From contig CBDBEN010000005.1 of the NCBI GenBank assembly GCA_965204405.1, forward strand, positions 496,001-560,000: a DNA stretch of 64,000 bases, given 5' to 3'. The position numbers and the translations under genes are program-made. Shown here one piece after another: positions 27,069-35,624 of this stretch; position 1 is the stretch's first letter; the number at the start of each line of letters is the position of its first letter. Source of the DNA: JANQPX01 sp965204405. GTDB taxonomy: Bacteria > Pseudomonadota > Alphaproteobacteria > Geminicoccales > Geminicoccaceae. The notes under the pieces were generated by a model, which saw only the letters and a list, made by a program, of their open reading frames with translations, was not told the origin of the DNA and did not search any database.

Positions 27069-28357
27069 TCCACCACCTTCACCTTGAGGCCCGGGGCAAT
27101 TTCGGCAAGGCGCGAGGTGACCACCGGCAGGCCATCCTCGAGATCGGCCTGGACAAGGATCCGCTGGCCATAGGCAGCGACCAGCTCGACCGTTTCGGGC
27201 CGAAGACGCTCATCTTCGACCACATAGACCGTATTGCCGCTGAAAAGAGCGCTCGCCGGCAGTTCCACGACGTCCTGGTAAAGCCGGTCCGGCATCTCGA
27301 TTTCGATAAACGCTCCCGGCCTGAGCGGAATGCCGTCGATATTGTCCGTAATCCCGGCATAGACGGTGACACCGCCGCTTGCCGCATCGATGGTCGGGAC
27401 AACGCGGGCGACCTCGGCTTTGATCTCGAACACGGTCTTGCCCAGCCGCCAGCGTGCGACCAGATCCCGCCCGATCAGCCCGCCCTGCCAAAGCCGCCCG
27501 AAATCCGCATCGGGAAGCTGAAAGCTCACTTCGAATTTCCGATCATCGATCAGGCGCGCGATGGTGTCGCTGCCGCCAAGCTGCCTGCCGATCTGAGCGC
27601 TTACGTCGGCAACGAACCCGCTGAACGGCGCGCGCACGGTGGTTTTGGCAAGGTCGCGTTCGGCGCGGCGAAGTGCAACGTTCAAGCGTGCAATTGCCGC
27701 CCTTTGCTGTTCCAGTCGCGCGTCGGCCATGATGATCGCCTGCTCGCGCTGCTGGACCTTGCCGGTCTGCAGGGAATACGTGATCTTGGCGTCGTCATAG
27801 GCTTTCTCGGAGGCGGCCAGGCTGCCGGAAAGCCGCGCATAACGCTCGACATCGCGGCTGATCAGTTCGAGCTGCTCGCGATCAAGTTCGAGCGTCGTCG
27901 CCTCCATCGCCCGATTCGCGGTCAATTCGCTTTGTTTCGCCTGAGCTTCCCGGATTTGCGCATTGAGCTCGTCGATCGAAGCCTGGTACTCGAAGGGATC
28001 GATCCGAAGAATAACCTCATCTTTTGCAAAACGCCCGCCTTCGAATAGCTTCGGCGAGGCTTCAACCACCTTGCCTGCAACGTCGGGCCGGATCGCCACA
28101 TCCCGCCCGGCCACCAGCTCTCCGTACAGATTAAGGACCGGTTGATGATCACGATGATCGACGGCGGCCGTCCGCACCGTCCAAACCTGCTCGACTTCCG
28201 GCGCGGGCTCGACGTCTGGCTTCGTCGCCCAAAGATAACCGGCCCCTGCCACGGACACGAGGACCAGGAGGACCGGCAGCAGAATTTTCGGAAGTATGCG
28301 CACTTTCGTAAAACGTCCTTTCGTCGAAGGCTGACGATCGGTCTGAGCTGACATCAA
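27065..28357 (-). CDS. RND efflux membrane-fusion (periplasmic adaptor) protein
   Basis: A 430-residue HlyD/AcrA-type adaptor that bridges the RND pump to an outer-membrane channel. It has one N-terminal membrane anchor (KILLPVLLVLVSVAGAGYLWA) without a lipobox, a lipoyl-like beta region (GRDVAIRPDVAGKVVEAS), a long coiled-coil hairpin of about 100 residues (ELNAQIREAQAKQSEL and following), the second lipoyl half TVRAPFSGFVADVSAQIGRQL and a beta-barrel/membrane-proximal end. It is the first gene of a two-gene operon with the permease. A 15-bp palindrome lies 72 bases upstream and may control it. Confidence 0.93.
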   Translation of the reverse strand: MMSAQTDRQPSTKGRFTKVRILPKILLPVLLVLVSVAGAGYLWATKPDVEPAPEVEQVWTVRTAAVDHRDHQPVLNLYGELVAGRDVAIRPDVAGKVVEASPKLFEGGRFAKDEVILRIDPFEYQASIDELNAQIREAQAKQSELTANRAMEATTLELDREQLELISRDVERYARLSGSLAASEKAYDDAKITYSLQTGKVQQREQAIIMADARLEQQRAAIARLNVALRRAERDLAKTTVRAPFSGFVADVSAQIGRQLGGSDTIARLIDDRKFEVSFQLPDADFGRLWQGGLIGRDLVARWRLGKTVFEIKAEVARVVPTIDAASGGVTVYAGITDNIDGIPLRPGAFIEIEMPDRLYQDVVELPASALFSGNTVYVVEDERLRPETVELVAAYGQRILVQADLEDGLPVVTSRLAEIAPGLKVKVVE

Positions 28358-28429
28358 AGCATGTGGCGATTGCCAAGGCCTTCAGCAAGACGACGCAAAA
28401 GCCAGACTGAGCACGACTAGCGCTGATCA

Positions 28430-28444
28430 TTAGAATAATTCTAA
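28430..28444. promoter_or_regulatory. Palindromic operator candidate upstream of the RND efflux operon
   Basis: TTAGAATAATTCTAA is a perfect 7-1-7 inverted repeat in an AT-rich patch 72 bases upstream of the membrane-fusion gene start (28357). Efflux operons are commonly repressed through such sites by TetR- or MarR-type proteins. No such regulator is adjacent; the nearest TetR-like gene is at 33329. Confidence 0.5.
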
Positions 28445-28545
28445 CAGTCTTACGTGACCACGGGATGAACAGATTGATCTTTAGCGGGCGTTTTCTTTTG
28501 GCTTTTCGGCCCGTGTGGGCGCGTCCCTGCTCTACCCAAGGCCGG

Positions 28546-28634
28546 GCTGGAGCGAAATCAGCACATTGAACAGGAATCGCTCCAGCGATATGTCTTAGGC
28601 AGAGGGGCCTAAACCGACCTTGGCCGTATATCGC
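28546..28634. other. Structured intergenic segment, possible ncRNA or 3' element
   Basis: Within the 350-base gap 28358-28707 lies a compact set of stems. GCTGGAGCGA (28546-28555) pairs with TCGCTCCAGC (28577-28586). GCGATAT (28585-28591) pairs with ATATCGC (28628-28634), and inside that TTAGGC (28595-28600) pairs with GCCTAA (28607-28612). It lies just downstream of rsfS on that gene's strand. There is no T-run, so it is not an ordinary intrinsic terminator. No open reading frame is credible in the gap. Confidence 0.4.
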
Positions 28635-28707
28635 TGATCCTGGGAACGAGAGTGGTCATCAAGTCTCGTGGCTATCCCACGAGATCGTCAGGACCCGGGA
28701 TTCAAGG

Positions 28708-29064
28708 TCAGCCGCCAGCGGAAGCCGAGATCTGGGCGTCGGGCACAGCGACACCCCAAAGGCGCTCCAGATCATAGAAACGCCGGGTTTCGTCCCTGAA
28801 GAGGTGAACGATGACATCGCCTGCGTCGATCAAGACCCAATCCGACTGGCCACGGCCTTCGGCCATGGTGCCGATCATCCCCTTGGCCTTCATCCGTTCC
28901 AGCAGATGCTCGGCCATGGATTCCAGATGCCGTCTCGAACTGCCGGTGGCGATCACCATGGTGTCCGCCATGCTGGTTTTACCGGCGAGGTCGATGGTGA
29001 TGGGGTCGATCGCTTTGTCGTCGCTAAGCGATGCTTCGATGAGATGCTTGAGATCGTTAGTCAA
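28708..29064 (-). CDS. rsfS: Ribosome silencing factor RsfS
   Basis: RsfS binds ribosomal protein L14 on the large subunit and blocks subunit joining during starvation. The sequence shows the family fold from DLKHLIEASLSDDKAIDPITIDLAGKTSMADTMVIATGSS, then RHLESMAEHLLERMK, and the signature SDWVLIDAGDVIVHLFRDETRRFYDLERLW. At 118 residues from TTG 29064 it has normal length. However, that TTG has no ribosome site. A GGAGGG sequence sits upstream of in-frame ATC (29094) and ATA (29091) codons, and the ATA overlaps the nadD stop as ATAG. True initiation may therefore be at one of these unusual codons. It is the last gene of proA-nadD-rsfS. Confidence 0.92.
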   Translation of the reverse strand: MTNDLKHLIEASLSDDKAIDPITIDLAGKTSMADTMVIATGSSRRHLESMAEHLLERMKAKGMIGTMAEGRGQSDWVLIDAGDVIVHLFRDETRRFYDLERLWGVAVPDAQISASAGG

Positions 29065-29087
29065 TGTGCTGGTAGCCGTCTCGGTCC

Positions 29088-29840
29088 CTATGATGACTGA
29101 CCCTCCGTTAGCCCGTCTTGCGCTGCAACGCTCTTGCCCGGCCCAGGACTGACAGGCCAAGCCTCTTGATGTCGGATCGCGGTACTGGACACGCGATACC
29201 GGCGCAAACGGAAATACACCCAAGCTGGCGGATCTGCCCGGACCAACCCGGCCGCGTCCTGCGTCCGGATCCGGTGAGCCGCGTAGGCCCTCGCCACCCG
29301 GCCAGCCAACGCACGATAAGAATAGGGCTCGCGGTCGAAAACGGCAATGGGCACGAGGTTGAGCAAGTCCCGCCAAGATCGCCATTTTGGAAGCTGCAGC
29401 AAATTGTCGGACCCGATCAGCCAAACGAAATCCGACCGGCCGTCGCGCAGCAGGCGCCGAACCGTATCCACGGTATACCGTGTGCCAAGCGTCTGCTCCA
29501 AATCCGTCACAACCAGCTTCGGGTGGCCATCCGCCACCTTGCCGGCCGATGCCATACGTTCTTCGAATGGCGCCATGCCGTCGGCTGATTTCAACGGGTT
29601 CTGGGGCGATACCAGCCACCAGACCTCATCCAGACCAAGGCGGCGAACGGCTTCCAGGCTGATGGCGCGGTGGCCGTCATGGGCGGGATTGAAGGAGCCG
29701 CCCAGAAGGCCGATTCGTTGCCGACTTAAGACATCGGGTTTGCGCTCCGGCCTGATGGAGCCTGATAAAGACGCCCCTTCGGAAAGAGAACGACGAATGC
29801 GTACAGTAGGGCGACGAAGAACCTTCGGCCCGGGGCGCAT
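29088..29840 (-). CDS. nadD: Nicotinate-nucleotide adenylyltransferase
   Basis: A 250-residue nucleotidyltransferase that makes deamido-NAD from nicotinate mononucleotide and ATP in NAD synthesis. The motif GLLGGSFNPAHDGH (about residues 45-57) contains the GxFxPxHxGH nucleotide-binding signature, and the C-terminal RYRVSSTAIR is the ISSTxIR-type motif. The first 40 residues before it are longer than usual and basic, so the real start may be further in, but ATG 29840 lies three bases after the proA stop and is a reasonable operon start. The neighbours proA and rsfS are the standard alphaproteobacterial partners of nadD. Confidence 0.95.
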   Translation of the reverse strand: MRPGPKVLRRPTVRIRRSLSEGASLSGSIRPERKPDVLSRQRIGLLGGSFNPAHDGHRAISLEAVRRLGLDEVWWLVSPQNPLKSADGMAPFEERMASAGKVADGHPKLVVTDLEQTLGTRYTVDTVRRLLRDGRSDFVWLIGSDNLLQLPKWRSWRDLLNLVPIAVFDREPYSYRALAGRVARAYAAHRIRTQDAAGLVRADPPAWVYFRLRRYRVSSTAIRHQEAWPVSPGPGKSVAAQDGLTEGQSS

Positions 29841-29842
29841 CG

Positions 29843-31159
29843 TCAGGACGGGCGTGTCTGGCCGTCACCGCGGACCAGATATTTGAAGGTCGTCAACTGC
29901 TCGGCCCCGACAGGGCCTCGCGCGTGCAGCCTGCCCGTCGAGATCCCGATCTCCGCCCCCATGCCGAATTCGCCGCCATCGGCAAACTGCGTCGAGGCAT
30001 TATGCATGACGATCGCGCTGTCGACCTCGGCGAGAAACCGGTCTGCCGCTGCCTGGTCCTCGGTCACGATGCTATCGGTGTGATGGGAGCCGAAGTCATT
30101 GATATGGCCGATTGCCTCGCCGACGCTCGCAACGATCCTGATCGACAGGATCGCGTCCAGATATTCGGTCGTCCAGTCGGACGCTGATGCAGCTTCGATG
30201 CGCGAATCAAGAGCGACAACCGCCTGATCACCACGAAGACGGCAGCCCGCTTCGATCAGCTCATCGATCACCGCCGGCAGTATCGAATCCGCGACTTCCT
30301 GGTCGACCAGGAGCGTCTCGGCGGCCCCGCAGATCCCCGTCCGGCGCATTTTTGCATTGACGGTGATCTGCCTCGCCTTCTCGGGATCGGCGGACCGGTC
30401 GAGATAGACATGGCAGAGGCCATCGAGGTGGGCCAGGACCGGGACGCGGCTTTCCTGCTGCACCCGCTCGATCAGCGAGCGTCCGCCGCGCGGCACGATG
30501 ACATCGATCGTCTCCGCCATGGTCAGCATCATGCCGACGGCCTCGCGGTCGGTGGTCGGCACCAGTTGAATAGTGTCGGACGGCAAGCCAGCCTCATCCA
30601 ATCCAGCCTGTAATGCCTTGAGGATAGCGTTGGAAGAGTGAAAACTTTCTGAACCGCAGCGAAGAATCGCGGCATTGCCGGCCTTCAGACAGAGCGCGCC
30701 GGCATCGGCAGTTACGTTGGGGCGTGATTCGTAGATGATTCCGATGACCCCGAGCGGTACGCGCACCCGAGCGATATCGAGACCGTTCGGTTGCTTCCAG
30801 CGCGCCATTTCCTCGCCGACCGGGTCCGGCTGAGCGGCGATGGCTTCGAGGCCGCCTGCCATCGCCTCGATCCGCTGGTCATCCAAGGCCAGTCGATCGA
30901 GCATCGCTTTCTTGAGGCCACGTTCCTCAGCGGCTGCCATATCCTTCGCATTGGCGCTCGAAATGGCGGTTTTCGATGCCCGTAGATGCCGCGCTGCCGC
31001 CATGAGGGCCTGATCCTTGGCCGCCGTCGAGGCTGTCGCAAGAACCGAGGCGGCATGACGCGCCTTTTCGCCCAGCTGAGCCATCTTCCCGGCAAGCTCT
31101 CCGCCTTGATCATTGCCGCCCTGATCACTGCCGATGTCATGACGAAGCACCGTAGCCAT
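29843..31159 (-). CDS. proA: Gamma-glutamyl phosphate reductase
   Basis: A 438-residue NADPH-dependent enzyme of the aldehyde-dehydrogenase superfamily that reduces gamma-glutamyl phosphate to glutamate semialdehyde in proline synthesis. Seen are the cofactor region VPLGVIGIIYESRPNVTADAGALCLKAGNA, the motif VPRGGRSLIERVQ, the catalytic cysteine C277 in MRRTGICGAAE, and the C-terminal GMGAEIGISTGRLHARGPVG. The start is GTG or ATG at 31159 near a weak ribosome site. It heads a proA-nadD-rsfS unit. proB, which often precedes proA, is not in the window; proC lies 1.3 kb away on the other strand. Confidence 0.96.
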   Translation of the reverse strand: MATVLRHDIGSDQGGNDQGGELAGKMAQLGEKARHAASVLATASTAAKDQALMAAARHLRASKTAISSANAKDMAAAEERGLKKAMLDRLALDDQRIEAMAGGLEAIAAQPDPVGEEMARWKQPNGLDIARVRVPLGVIGIIYESRPNVTADAGALCLKAGNAAILRCGSESFHSSNAILKALQAGLDEAGLPSDTIQLVPTTDREAVGMMLTMAETIDVIVPRGGRSLIERVQQESRVPVLAHLDGLCHVYLDRSADPEKARQITVNAKMRRTGICGAAETLLVDQEVADSILPAVIDELIEAGCRLRGDQAVVALDSRIEAASASDWTTEYLDAILSIRIVASVGEAIGHINDFGSHHTDSIVTEDQAAADRFLAEVDSAIVMHNASTQFADGGEFGMGAEIGISTGRLHARGPVGAEQLTTFKYLVRGDGQTRPS

Positions 31160-31450
31160 CGTTTTTTTCTCACTTGAACGCTGGGGATGATCACAAGGCA
31201 GGGAGATTAGGGCATCAGGACATGAACTGCCAAGGCATGATCGTCGTTTTTGAGGCCCAGCCTTGATTTCGCCCCTCGAGCAGCATTGCTGCGGCGAGAA
31301 CCTCTTGCGTGGTGTCTTTTCGTTAATACCTATCAGCCATACTTCTCACCTCCGGCCATTTGCAGTCTCTTCCTTGCCTTGGCCGCTTAGGGGTCCTAAA
31401 TCTCGATTGAAGCGTGGCTTTTTCTCAACATGCCCCGCAGGAGAACGGCA
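31160..31450. other. Divergent promoter gap between proA and the ubiK-like gene
   Basis: About 290 bases that separate two divergent genes and so must hold both promoters. I see no gene, no strong palindrome and no convincing -35/-10 pair. A ribosome site AGGAG (31439-31443) serves the plus-strand gene. Confidence 0.45.
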
Positions 31451-31789
31451 ATGCAAACCGATAACCGCCTCTTCGATGACTTAGCCAAGGTCGCCAATGG
31501 CGCCCTGCACACCGTGTCCGGTGTCCGCGACGAGATTGAAACACGTCTGCGTGAGCGCCTGGAGCGTTGGCTGACCGACATGGACATGGTGCCGCGCGAA
31601 GAATTCGAGGCCATAAAAGGCGTTGCCCAAAAAGCCAGATCGGAGCAGGAAGAGCTGGTGACGAAAGTCAAGGACCTGGAAAGCCGCATCGCGGCCTTGG
31701 AGGCGGGCAAACCTTCCCAGGCAACGCCAGCAAGCACTAGGAAACCAAGGCCCCGCCGCTCTGCAGCAAAAACAAAAGCGGACGACTGA
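31451..31789 (+). CDS. UbiK/BMFP-type accessory factor (PF04380-like)
   Basis: A 112-residue protein of the membrane fusogenic/UbiK family, which assists ubiquinone biosynthesis in Proteobacteria. It has an amphipathic N-terminal helix (NRLFDDLAKVANGALHTVSGVRDEIETRLRERLERWL) followed by MDMVPREEFEAIKGVAQKAR and a coiled-coil heptad region (ELVTKVKDLESRIAALEAG), then a lysine- and arginine-rich tail. The order of helix, VPREEFE and coiled coil is diagnostic of the family. ATG 31451 is used because AGGAG lies seven bases upstream; a seven-codon longer reading frame has no ribosome site. It stands alone with proA divergent on the left. Confidence 0.88.
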   Translation: MQTDNRLFDDLAKVANGALHTVSGVRDEIETRLRERLERWLTDMDMVPREEFEAIKGVAQKARSEQEELVTKVKDLESRIAALEAGKPSQATPASTRKPRPRRSAAKTKADD

Positions 31790-31978
31790 ACTAATTTTTC
31801 AACGGACGTGCACTTCAGAGCTTTCCCGCAACCGCCTTGCGGTCGCCAAGCTGTTTTGGCAGACTCAAGGCTGTGAGATGGATCGGCAATCAGATTGACC
31901 GCCATCGCACGGGACCGAAGTGGGCGCGAGCATAAGCGGCCGTCCCAAGCACTAGGGACCGCGAACGAGGAGTGCGCC

Positions 31979-32482
31979 ATGGTATCGATACGCACCGAAG
32001 CAGAAGAAACAATCGGTAACCCCCTGGATCTGGTCGAGCAGGTCGCCGTCGCCAATGAATGGCCGTTTCACCGCCAGACCGACGATGAGCTTGCCGCCGA
32101 AATCAGCGGACACTGGTGTCAATATCGCCTTTGGTTCTGCTGGCATCCGGATTTGGGGGTGATGCACCTTTCCTGTGCTCTTGAGATGAAGGTGCCGGCT
32201 GCGAAAAAACAGGATATCTATGCGCTTTTGGCCATGGCCAACGAAAAGCTTTGGCTCGGCCATTTCGATCTTTGGTCGGATGAGAATTTGCCCGTGTTCC
32301 GCCATGCGCTGCTGCTGCGCGATGGCGTCGGCGTCAGCGGCGAGTTGATGGAAGACCTCATCGATATCGCCGTTGCCGAGTGTGAGCGCTTCTATCCGGC
32401 CTTTCAGTTCGTGATCTGGGGCGGCAAGCCGCCGGTCGAGGCGCTGACGGCTGCGATGCTGGAGACGGAGGGCGAAGCGTAA
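31979..32482 (+). CDS. YbjN domain-containing protein
   Basis: A 167-residue protein of the YbjN family, which has a type III secretion chaperone-like alpha/beta fold and an unsettled role in stress and motility. Recognisable are ANEWPFHRQTDDELAAEISGHWCQYRLWFCWHPDLGVMHLSCALEMKVPAAKKQDIYALLAMANEKLWLGHFDLWSDENLPVFRHALLL; the first and last of these blocks are typical. The start ATG 31979 has GAGGAG six bases upstream. The stop TAA runs directly into the ATG of proC (TAAATG), so both are co-translated. The ybjN-proC pairing is common in alphaproteobacteria. Confidence 0.9.
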   Translation: MVSIRTEAEETIGNPLDLVEQVAVANEWPFHRQTDDELAAEISGHWCQYRLWFCWHPDLGVMHLSCALEMKVPAAKKQDIYALLAMANEKLWLGHFDLWSDENLPVFRHALLLRDGVGVSGELMEDLIDIAVAECERFYPAFQFVIWGGKPPVEALTAAMLETEGEA

Positions 32483-33304
32483 ATGACCAGGATTGCCGGC
32501 CCTCTTCTGCTGGTCGGCTGCGGCAAGATGGGAACGGCCCTGCTGCGGGGCTGGCTTGAGCACGGCCTTTCCAAAGAGGACGTGATCGTGGTCGAACCCG
32601 CTGTGGCGGGCCGGGGCGCCCTTGGAGCGGAACTCGGGATCAAGGTTGTGGCAAGCCCCGATGAGATCGGGGCGGATTTTCACTGCCGGGCTGCTGTTTT
32701 CGCGGTGAAGCCGCAGATGATGGGAGATGTTCTCCCAATCTACGCCGAGCGGATGACGGCCGGGACCCTGGTCATCTCGATTGCCGCCGGCACCAGTGTC
32801 GAGCGCTTTGAGCGTGCTTTCGGCGACGCGACTCCCATCATTCGCGCCATGCCGAATACACCGGCCGCCATCGGCAAAGGCGTGACCGCCCTGTTCGCGA
32901 ACCCGAAGGCCGATACCGGGCAGCGGAACCTGGCCGAAGCCTTGATGGCCGCCGTCGGTGCCGTGCACTGGATCGATAACGAAGCCTTGATGCACCCCAT
33001 CACCGCGATGTCGGGCGGCGGTCCGGCTTATGTCTTCTTGCTGATCGAAACCCTTGCCAAAGCCGGGATCGCCAATGGATTGCCGGAAGAACTCGCCTGG
33101 CCGATGGCTCGCGCGACGGTCGTCGGCAGCGGCGCTTTGGCGAACACCAGCGAGGACCCGGCAGCAACGTTGCGCCGGAATGTGACCAGCCCGGGCGGTA
33201 CGACGGAAGCAGCCCTCAACGTCCTGATGGCGGCAGACGGAATCCAGCCGCTTTTCGACCGTGCCATGTCAGCGGCAACCCATCGTTCGGAAGAACTCGC
33301 CTGA
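32483..33304 (+). CDS. proC: Pyrroline-5-carboxylate reductase
   Basis: A 273-residue NADPH-dependent enzyme that performs the last step of proline synthesis. The Rossmann start LLLVGCGKMGTALLRGWL shows a GxGxMG nucleotide-binding loop. VFAVKPQMM and IRAMPNTPAAIGKGVTALF are standard family blocks, and the C-terminal catalytic signature is TAMSGGGPAYVFLLIETLAKAG, with NVTSPGGTTEAALNVL at the end. Length is normal. It starts one base after ybjN and is followed by a TetR/COQ9-like gene 24 bases downstream, so it sits inside a four-gene operon that ends with a phasin gene. Confidence 0.97.
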   Translation: MTRIAGPLLLVGCGKMGTALLRGWLEHGLSKEDVIVVEPAVAGRGALGAELGIKVVASPDEIGADFHCRAAVFAVKPQMMGDVLPIYAERMTAGTLVISIAAGTSVERFERAFGDATPIIRAMPNTPAAIGKGVTALFANPKADTGQRNLAEALMAAVGAVHWIDNEALMHPITAMSGGGPAYVFLLIETLAKAGIANGLPEELAWPMARATVVGSGALANTSEDPAATLRRNVTSPGGTTEAALNVLMAADGIQPLFDRAMSAATHRSEELA

Positions 33305-33328
33305 GCATCACCTGACGGAGACCGCACC

Positions 33329-33922
33329 ATGCCAGCGGCAAAATCCAAGAAAGCGGGAAGCAGTCAGCAGGACTTGCTGGCGCTTTGTTTCGATCTCATC
33401 GCGGAGGATGGCTGGTGTGGCTTCTCCTTCGATGGGCTGGCCAGCAATGCCGGGATGAAGCTCGCTGACATCCGAAAGAGCTTCAAAAGCCGGGCCGCCG
33501 TTCTCGATGCGCTCAGCCTTCGTCTGGATGAGGCGATGCTGGCCGCGGAGCGCGAGGATCTGGCGGATCTGCCGCTTCGTGATCGTGTGTTCGAGCTGAT
33601 GATGAGCCGTCTCGAAGCCATGACGCCGTTCAGGGCCGGGCTGATCCGCCTTGCGAAAGACGCGCGCCGGGATCCGGAACTCGCGCTCAATACCGCCTGC
33701 AGACTTGATCGCTCGATGGTCTGGCTGCAGGACGCGGCAGGGCTGCGTGCCGCGGGCCTTCGTTCGAGGCTGCAGCGGCATCTTCTGGCCGCGGTCTATC
33801 TGAAGACGCTGAAAACCTGGTCGAAGGATGAAAGCAGCGATCTTGCCGGGACCATGGCGTCTCTGGACAAGAATCTGAGGCGTGTCGAAAGTTTTGCCAA
33901 TCTCGGTGCAACCAGGCAGTGA
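33329..33922 (+). CDS. TetR-like / COQ9-like helical protein
   Basis: A 197-residue protein with an N-terminal helix-turn-helix region resembling TetR regulators (LLALCFDLIAEDGWCGFSFDGLASNAGMKLADIRKSFKSRAAVLDAL), followed by a helical C-terminal domain (FELMMSRLEAMTPFRAGLIRLAKDARRDPELAL) reminiscent of COQ9-type lipid-binding proteins. It could therefore be a transcriptional repressor or a quinone/lipid accessory protein. The UbiK-like gene upstream makes a lipid role at least possible. A GGAG site precedes the ATG. It lies between proC and the phasin gene; function is not settled. Confidence 0.72.
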   Translation: MPAAKSKKAGSSQQDLLALCFDLIAEDGWCGFSFDGLASNAGMKLADIRKSFKSRAAVLDALSLRLDEAMLAAEREDLADLPLRDRVFELMMSRLEAMTPFRAGLIRLAKDARRDPELALNTACRLDRSMVWLQDAAGLRAAGLRSRLQRHLLAAVYLKTLKTWSKDESSDLAGTMASLDKNLRRVESFANLGATRQ

Positions 33923-33974
33923 CCAGCTGATCGAAGCCTGCTAACCAGACCTCAGCGGATAGAGGAGGAAGGTC

Positions 33975-34403
33975 ATGGCGAAGAACGATTATCCCTATGA
34001 ATTTGCCGATATGAGCAAGATGTTTGCCGACATGAAGGTGCCGGGCGTCGACTGGCAGGCGCTGATGGCCTCTCAGCAAAAGAATATCTCGGCCCTCACC
34101 GAGGCCAATCAGCGCTTGTTCGAAGGGGCCCAGGCGGTCATGCAGCAGCAGGCCGAGATTCTGCAGAAGTCGATGACCGAACTCACTGCCGCCTCAGAGG
34201 AAATGATGAAGCAGGGCGACCCGCAGGCGGGTGCTAAAAAACGCTTCGACCTTGCCAAGAGCTCCTTCGAAGCAGCCGTCGCCAACATGCAGGAGCTGGC
34301 CGATGTTGCCGGCAAGTCCAATGGCGAAGCCCTTGAGATCATCAACAAACGCACCGCCGAAGCCCTCGAAGAAATCAAGTCCGTGATCAAAGCCAAGAGC
34401 TAG
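33975..34403 (+). CDS. Phasin family protein
   Basis: A 142-residue helical protein of the phasin family that coats polyhydroxyalkanoate granules. The start YEFADMSKMFADMKVPGVDWQALMASQQKNISALTEANQRLFEGAQAVMQQQAEILQKSM is the characteristic block, and the rest is a long amphipathic helix with an alanine- and lysine-rich end. GAGGAGGAAGG lies directly before the ATG, an unusually strong ribosome site that predicts high expression, as expected of a granule coat protein. No PHA synthase gene is in the window. Confidence 0.93.
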   Translation: MAKNDYPYEFADMSKMFADMKVPGVDWQALMASQQKNISALTEANQRLFEGAQAVMQQQAEILQKSMTELTAASEEMMKQGDPQAGAKKRFDLAKSSFEAAVANMQELADVAGKSNGEALEIINKRTAEALEEIKSVIKAKS

Positions 34404-34523
34404 GGGAGCGACCATATCGGCAGGTCCAGCGAGCGAGGGTGAAACGCTGATTTCGAGTCCGGATACATGAATCAGACGATGCGGCCGTGCCGAGAGGCCA
34501 TGTCCTCTTAAGCATCGGCAACT

Positions 34524-35624
34524 TCAATCGGTGGCGGATGCACCGCCCCGGAAATATCTGATCAGACGGCGCGATGCTTCCGGCGGCAGGATTGTCCCGG
34601 CGTTGATCTGTCCTTCCAGGTCTTTCATGAAGGCAGCGCTGGCCGGATCCTGGCGGAGCGCATCGATTAAGCCAGCCTGAACTTCCGACCAGAACCAGCT
34701 TTGCTGCTGCCTTCTCCTCTTTGACCCGAGCTCGCCTGCCTGATCCAAGGCTTTGCGATGTCTCAGAATAGCCTGCCATACCTGATCGATACCTTCCCCA
34801 TTCAACGCCGAGCAGGTGAGCACCTCCGGCGTCCATGCCGGGCTTGCCGGGCGCAGCAAATGGAGGGCGGCCTGATAGTCCGCACGGACCATCTTGGCGG
34901 CCGGCAGGAGATCTCCGTCCGCTTTGTTCACCAGGATCAGGTCCGCGGTCTCGACAATGCCCCGCTTGATCCCCTGCAGCTCGTCGCCGGCACCAGGGGC
35001 CAGCAGCAGCAGGAAACAATCGACCATGTCGGCAACCGCGGTCTCGCTCTGGCCGACGCCTACGGTTTCGAGCACGACCAGGCCGAAGCCCGCCGCCTCG
35101 CAAAGCAGTGCCGCCTCCCTGGTCTTTCGCGCCACACCGCCGAGCGTCGCCCCGGCCGGCGACGGGCGGATGAACGCCTCACCGGCCTGGGACAAGCGCT
35201 GCATCCGGGTCTTGTCGCCAAGGATCGAGCCGCCGGAGCGCTGGCTCGACGGATCCACCGCCAGCACCGCGATCTTCCGGCCGTCGCCGATGACATGGGT
35301 CCCGAAAGCCTCGATAAACGTGGACTTCCCAGCCCCCGGAGCGCCTGAGATCCCGAGGCGAATGGCTTGGCCGGTATGAGGCAAAAGCGCGCCCACCAAC
35401 GCCTCCGCCAAGGCCTGATGATCATCACGCGCCGACTCGATCAGCGTGATCCCCCGAGCAAGCGCCCGACGATCGCCCTCCAAAATCTTGTCGCCGAGTT
35501 GATCGATTTCAGCCTTCAAAAGAATATCGCACGACCTCGCCTGCCCAAAAAAATCCCCAAGTCCCGAGTTAGGCGACAGCCCCCAACCCGTCAAGCGGGT
35601 GTCAACTCCTGTGACATGCTTCAA
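34524..35624 (-). CDS. meaB: MeaB/ArgK-type GTPase (methylmalonyl-CoA mutase chaperone)
   Basis: A 366-residue G3E-family GTPase that protects and reactivates B12-dependent methylmalonyl-CoA mutase. It shows the P-loop GISGAPGAGKSTFIEAFG, the switch region VLAVDPSSQRSGGSILGDKTRM, ETVGVGQSETAVADMVDCFLLLLAPGAGDELQGIKRG and the NKAD guanine motif. The N-terminal stretch up to ILLKAEIDQLGDK is unusual in sequence, and the ATG at 35624 lacks a ribosome site, so the real start may be an internal TTG around residue 35. No mutase genes are visible next to it, so it acts on an enzyme encoded elsewhere. It faces the phasin gene tail to tail. Confidence 0.9.
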   Translation of the reverse strand: MKHVTGVDTRLTGWGLSPNSGLGDFFGQARSCDILLKAEIDQLGDKILEGDRRALARGITLIESARDDHQALAEALVGALLPHTGQAIRLGISGAPGAGKSTFIEAFGTHVIGDGRKIAVLAVDPSSQRSGGSILGDKTRMQRLSQAGEAFIRPSPAGATLGGVARKTREAALLCEAAGFGLVVLETVGVGQSETAVADMVDCFLLLLAPGAGDELQGIKRGIVETADLILVNKADGDLLPAAKMVRADYQAALHLLRPASPAWTPEVLTCSALNGEGIDQVWQAILRHRKALDQAGELGSKRRRQQQSWFWSEVQAGLIDALRQDPASAAFMKDLEGQINAGTILPPEASRRLIRYFRGGASATD

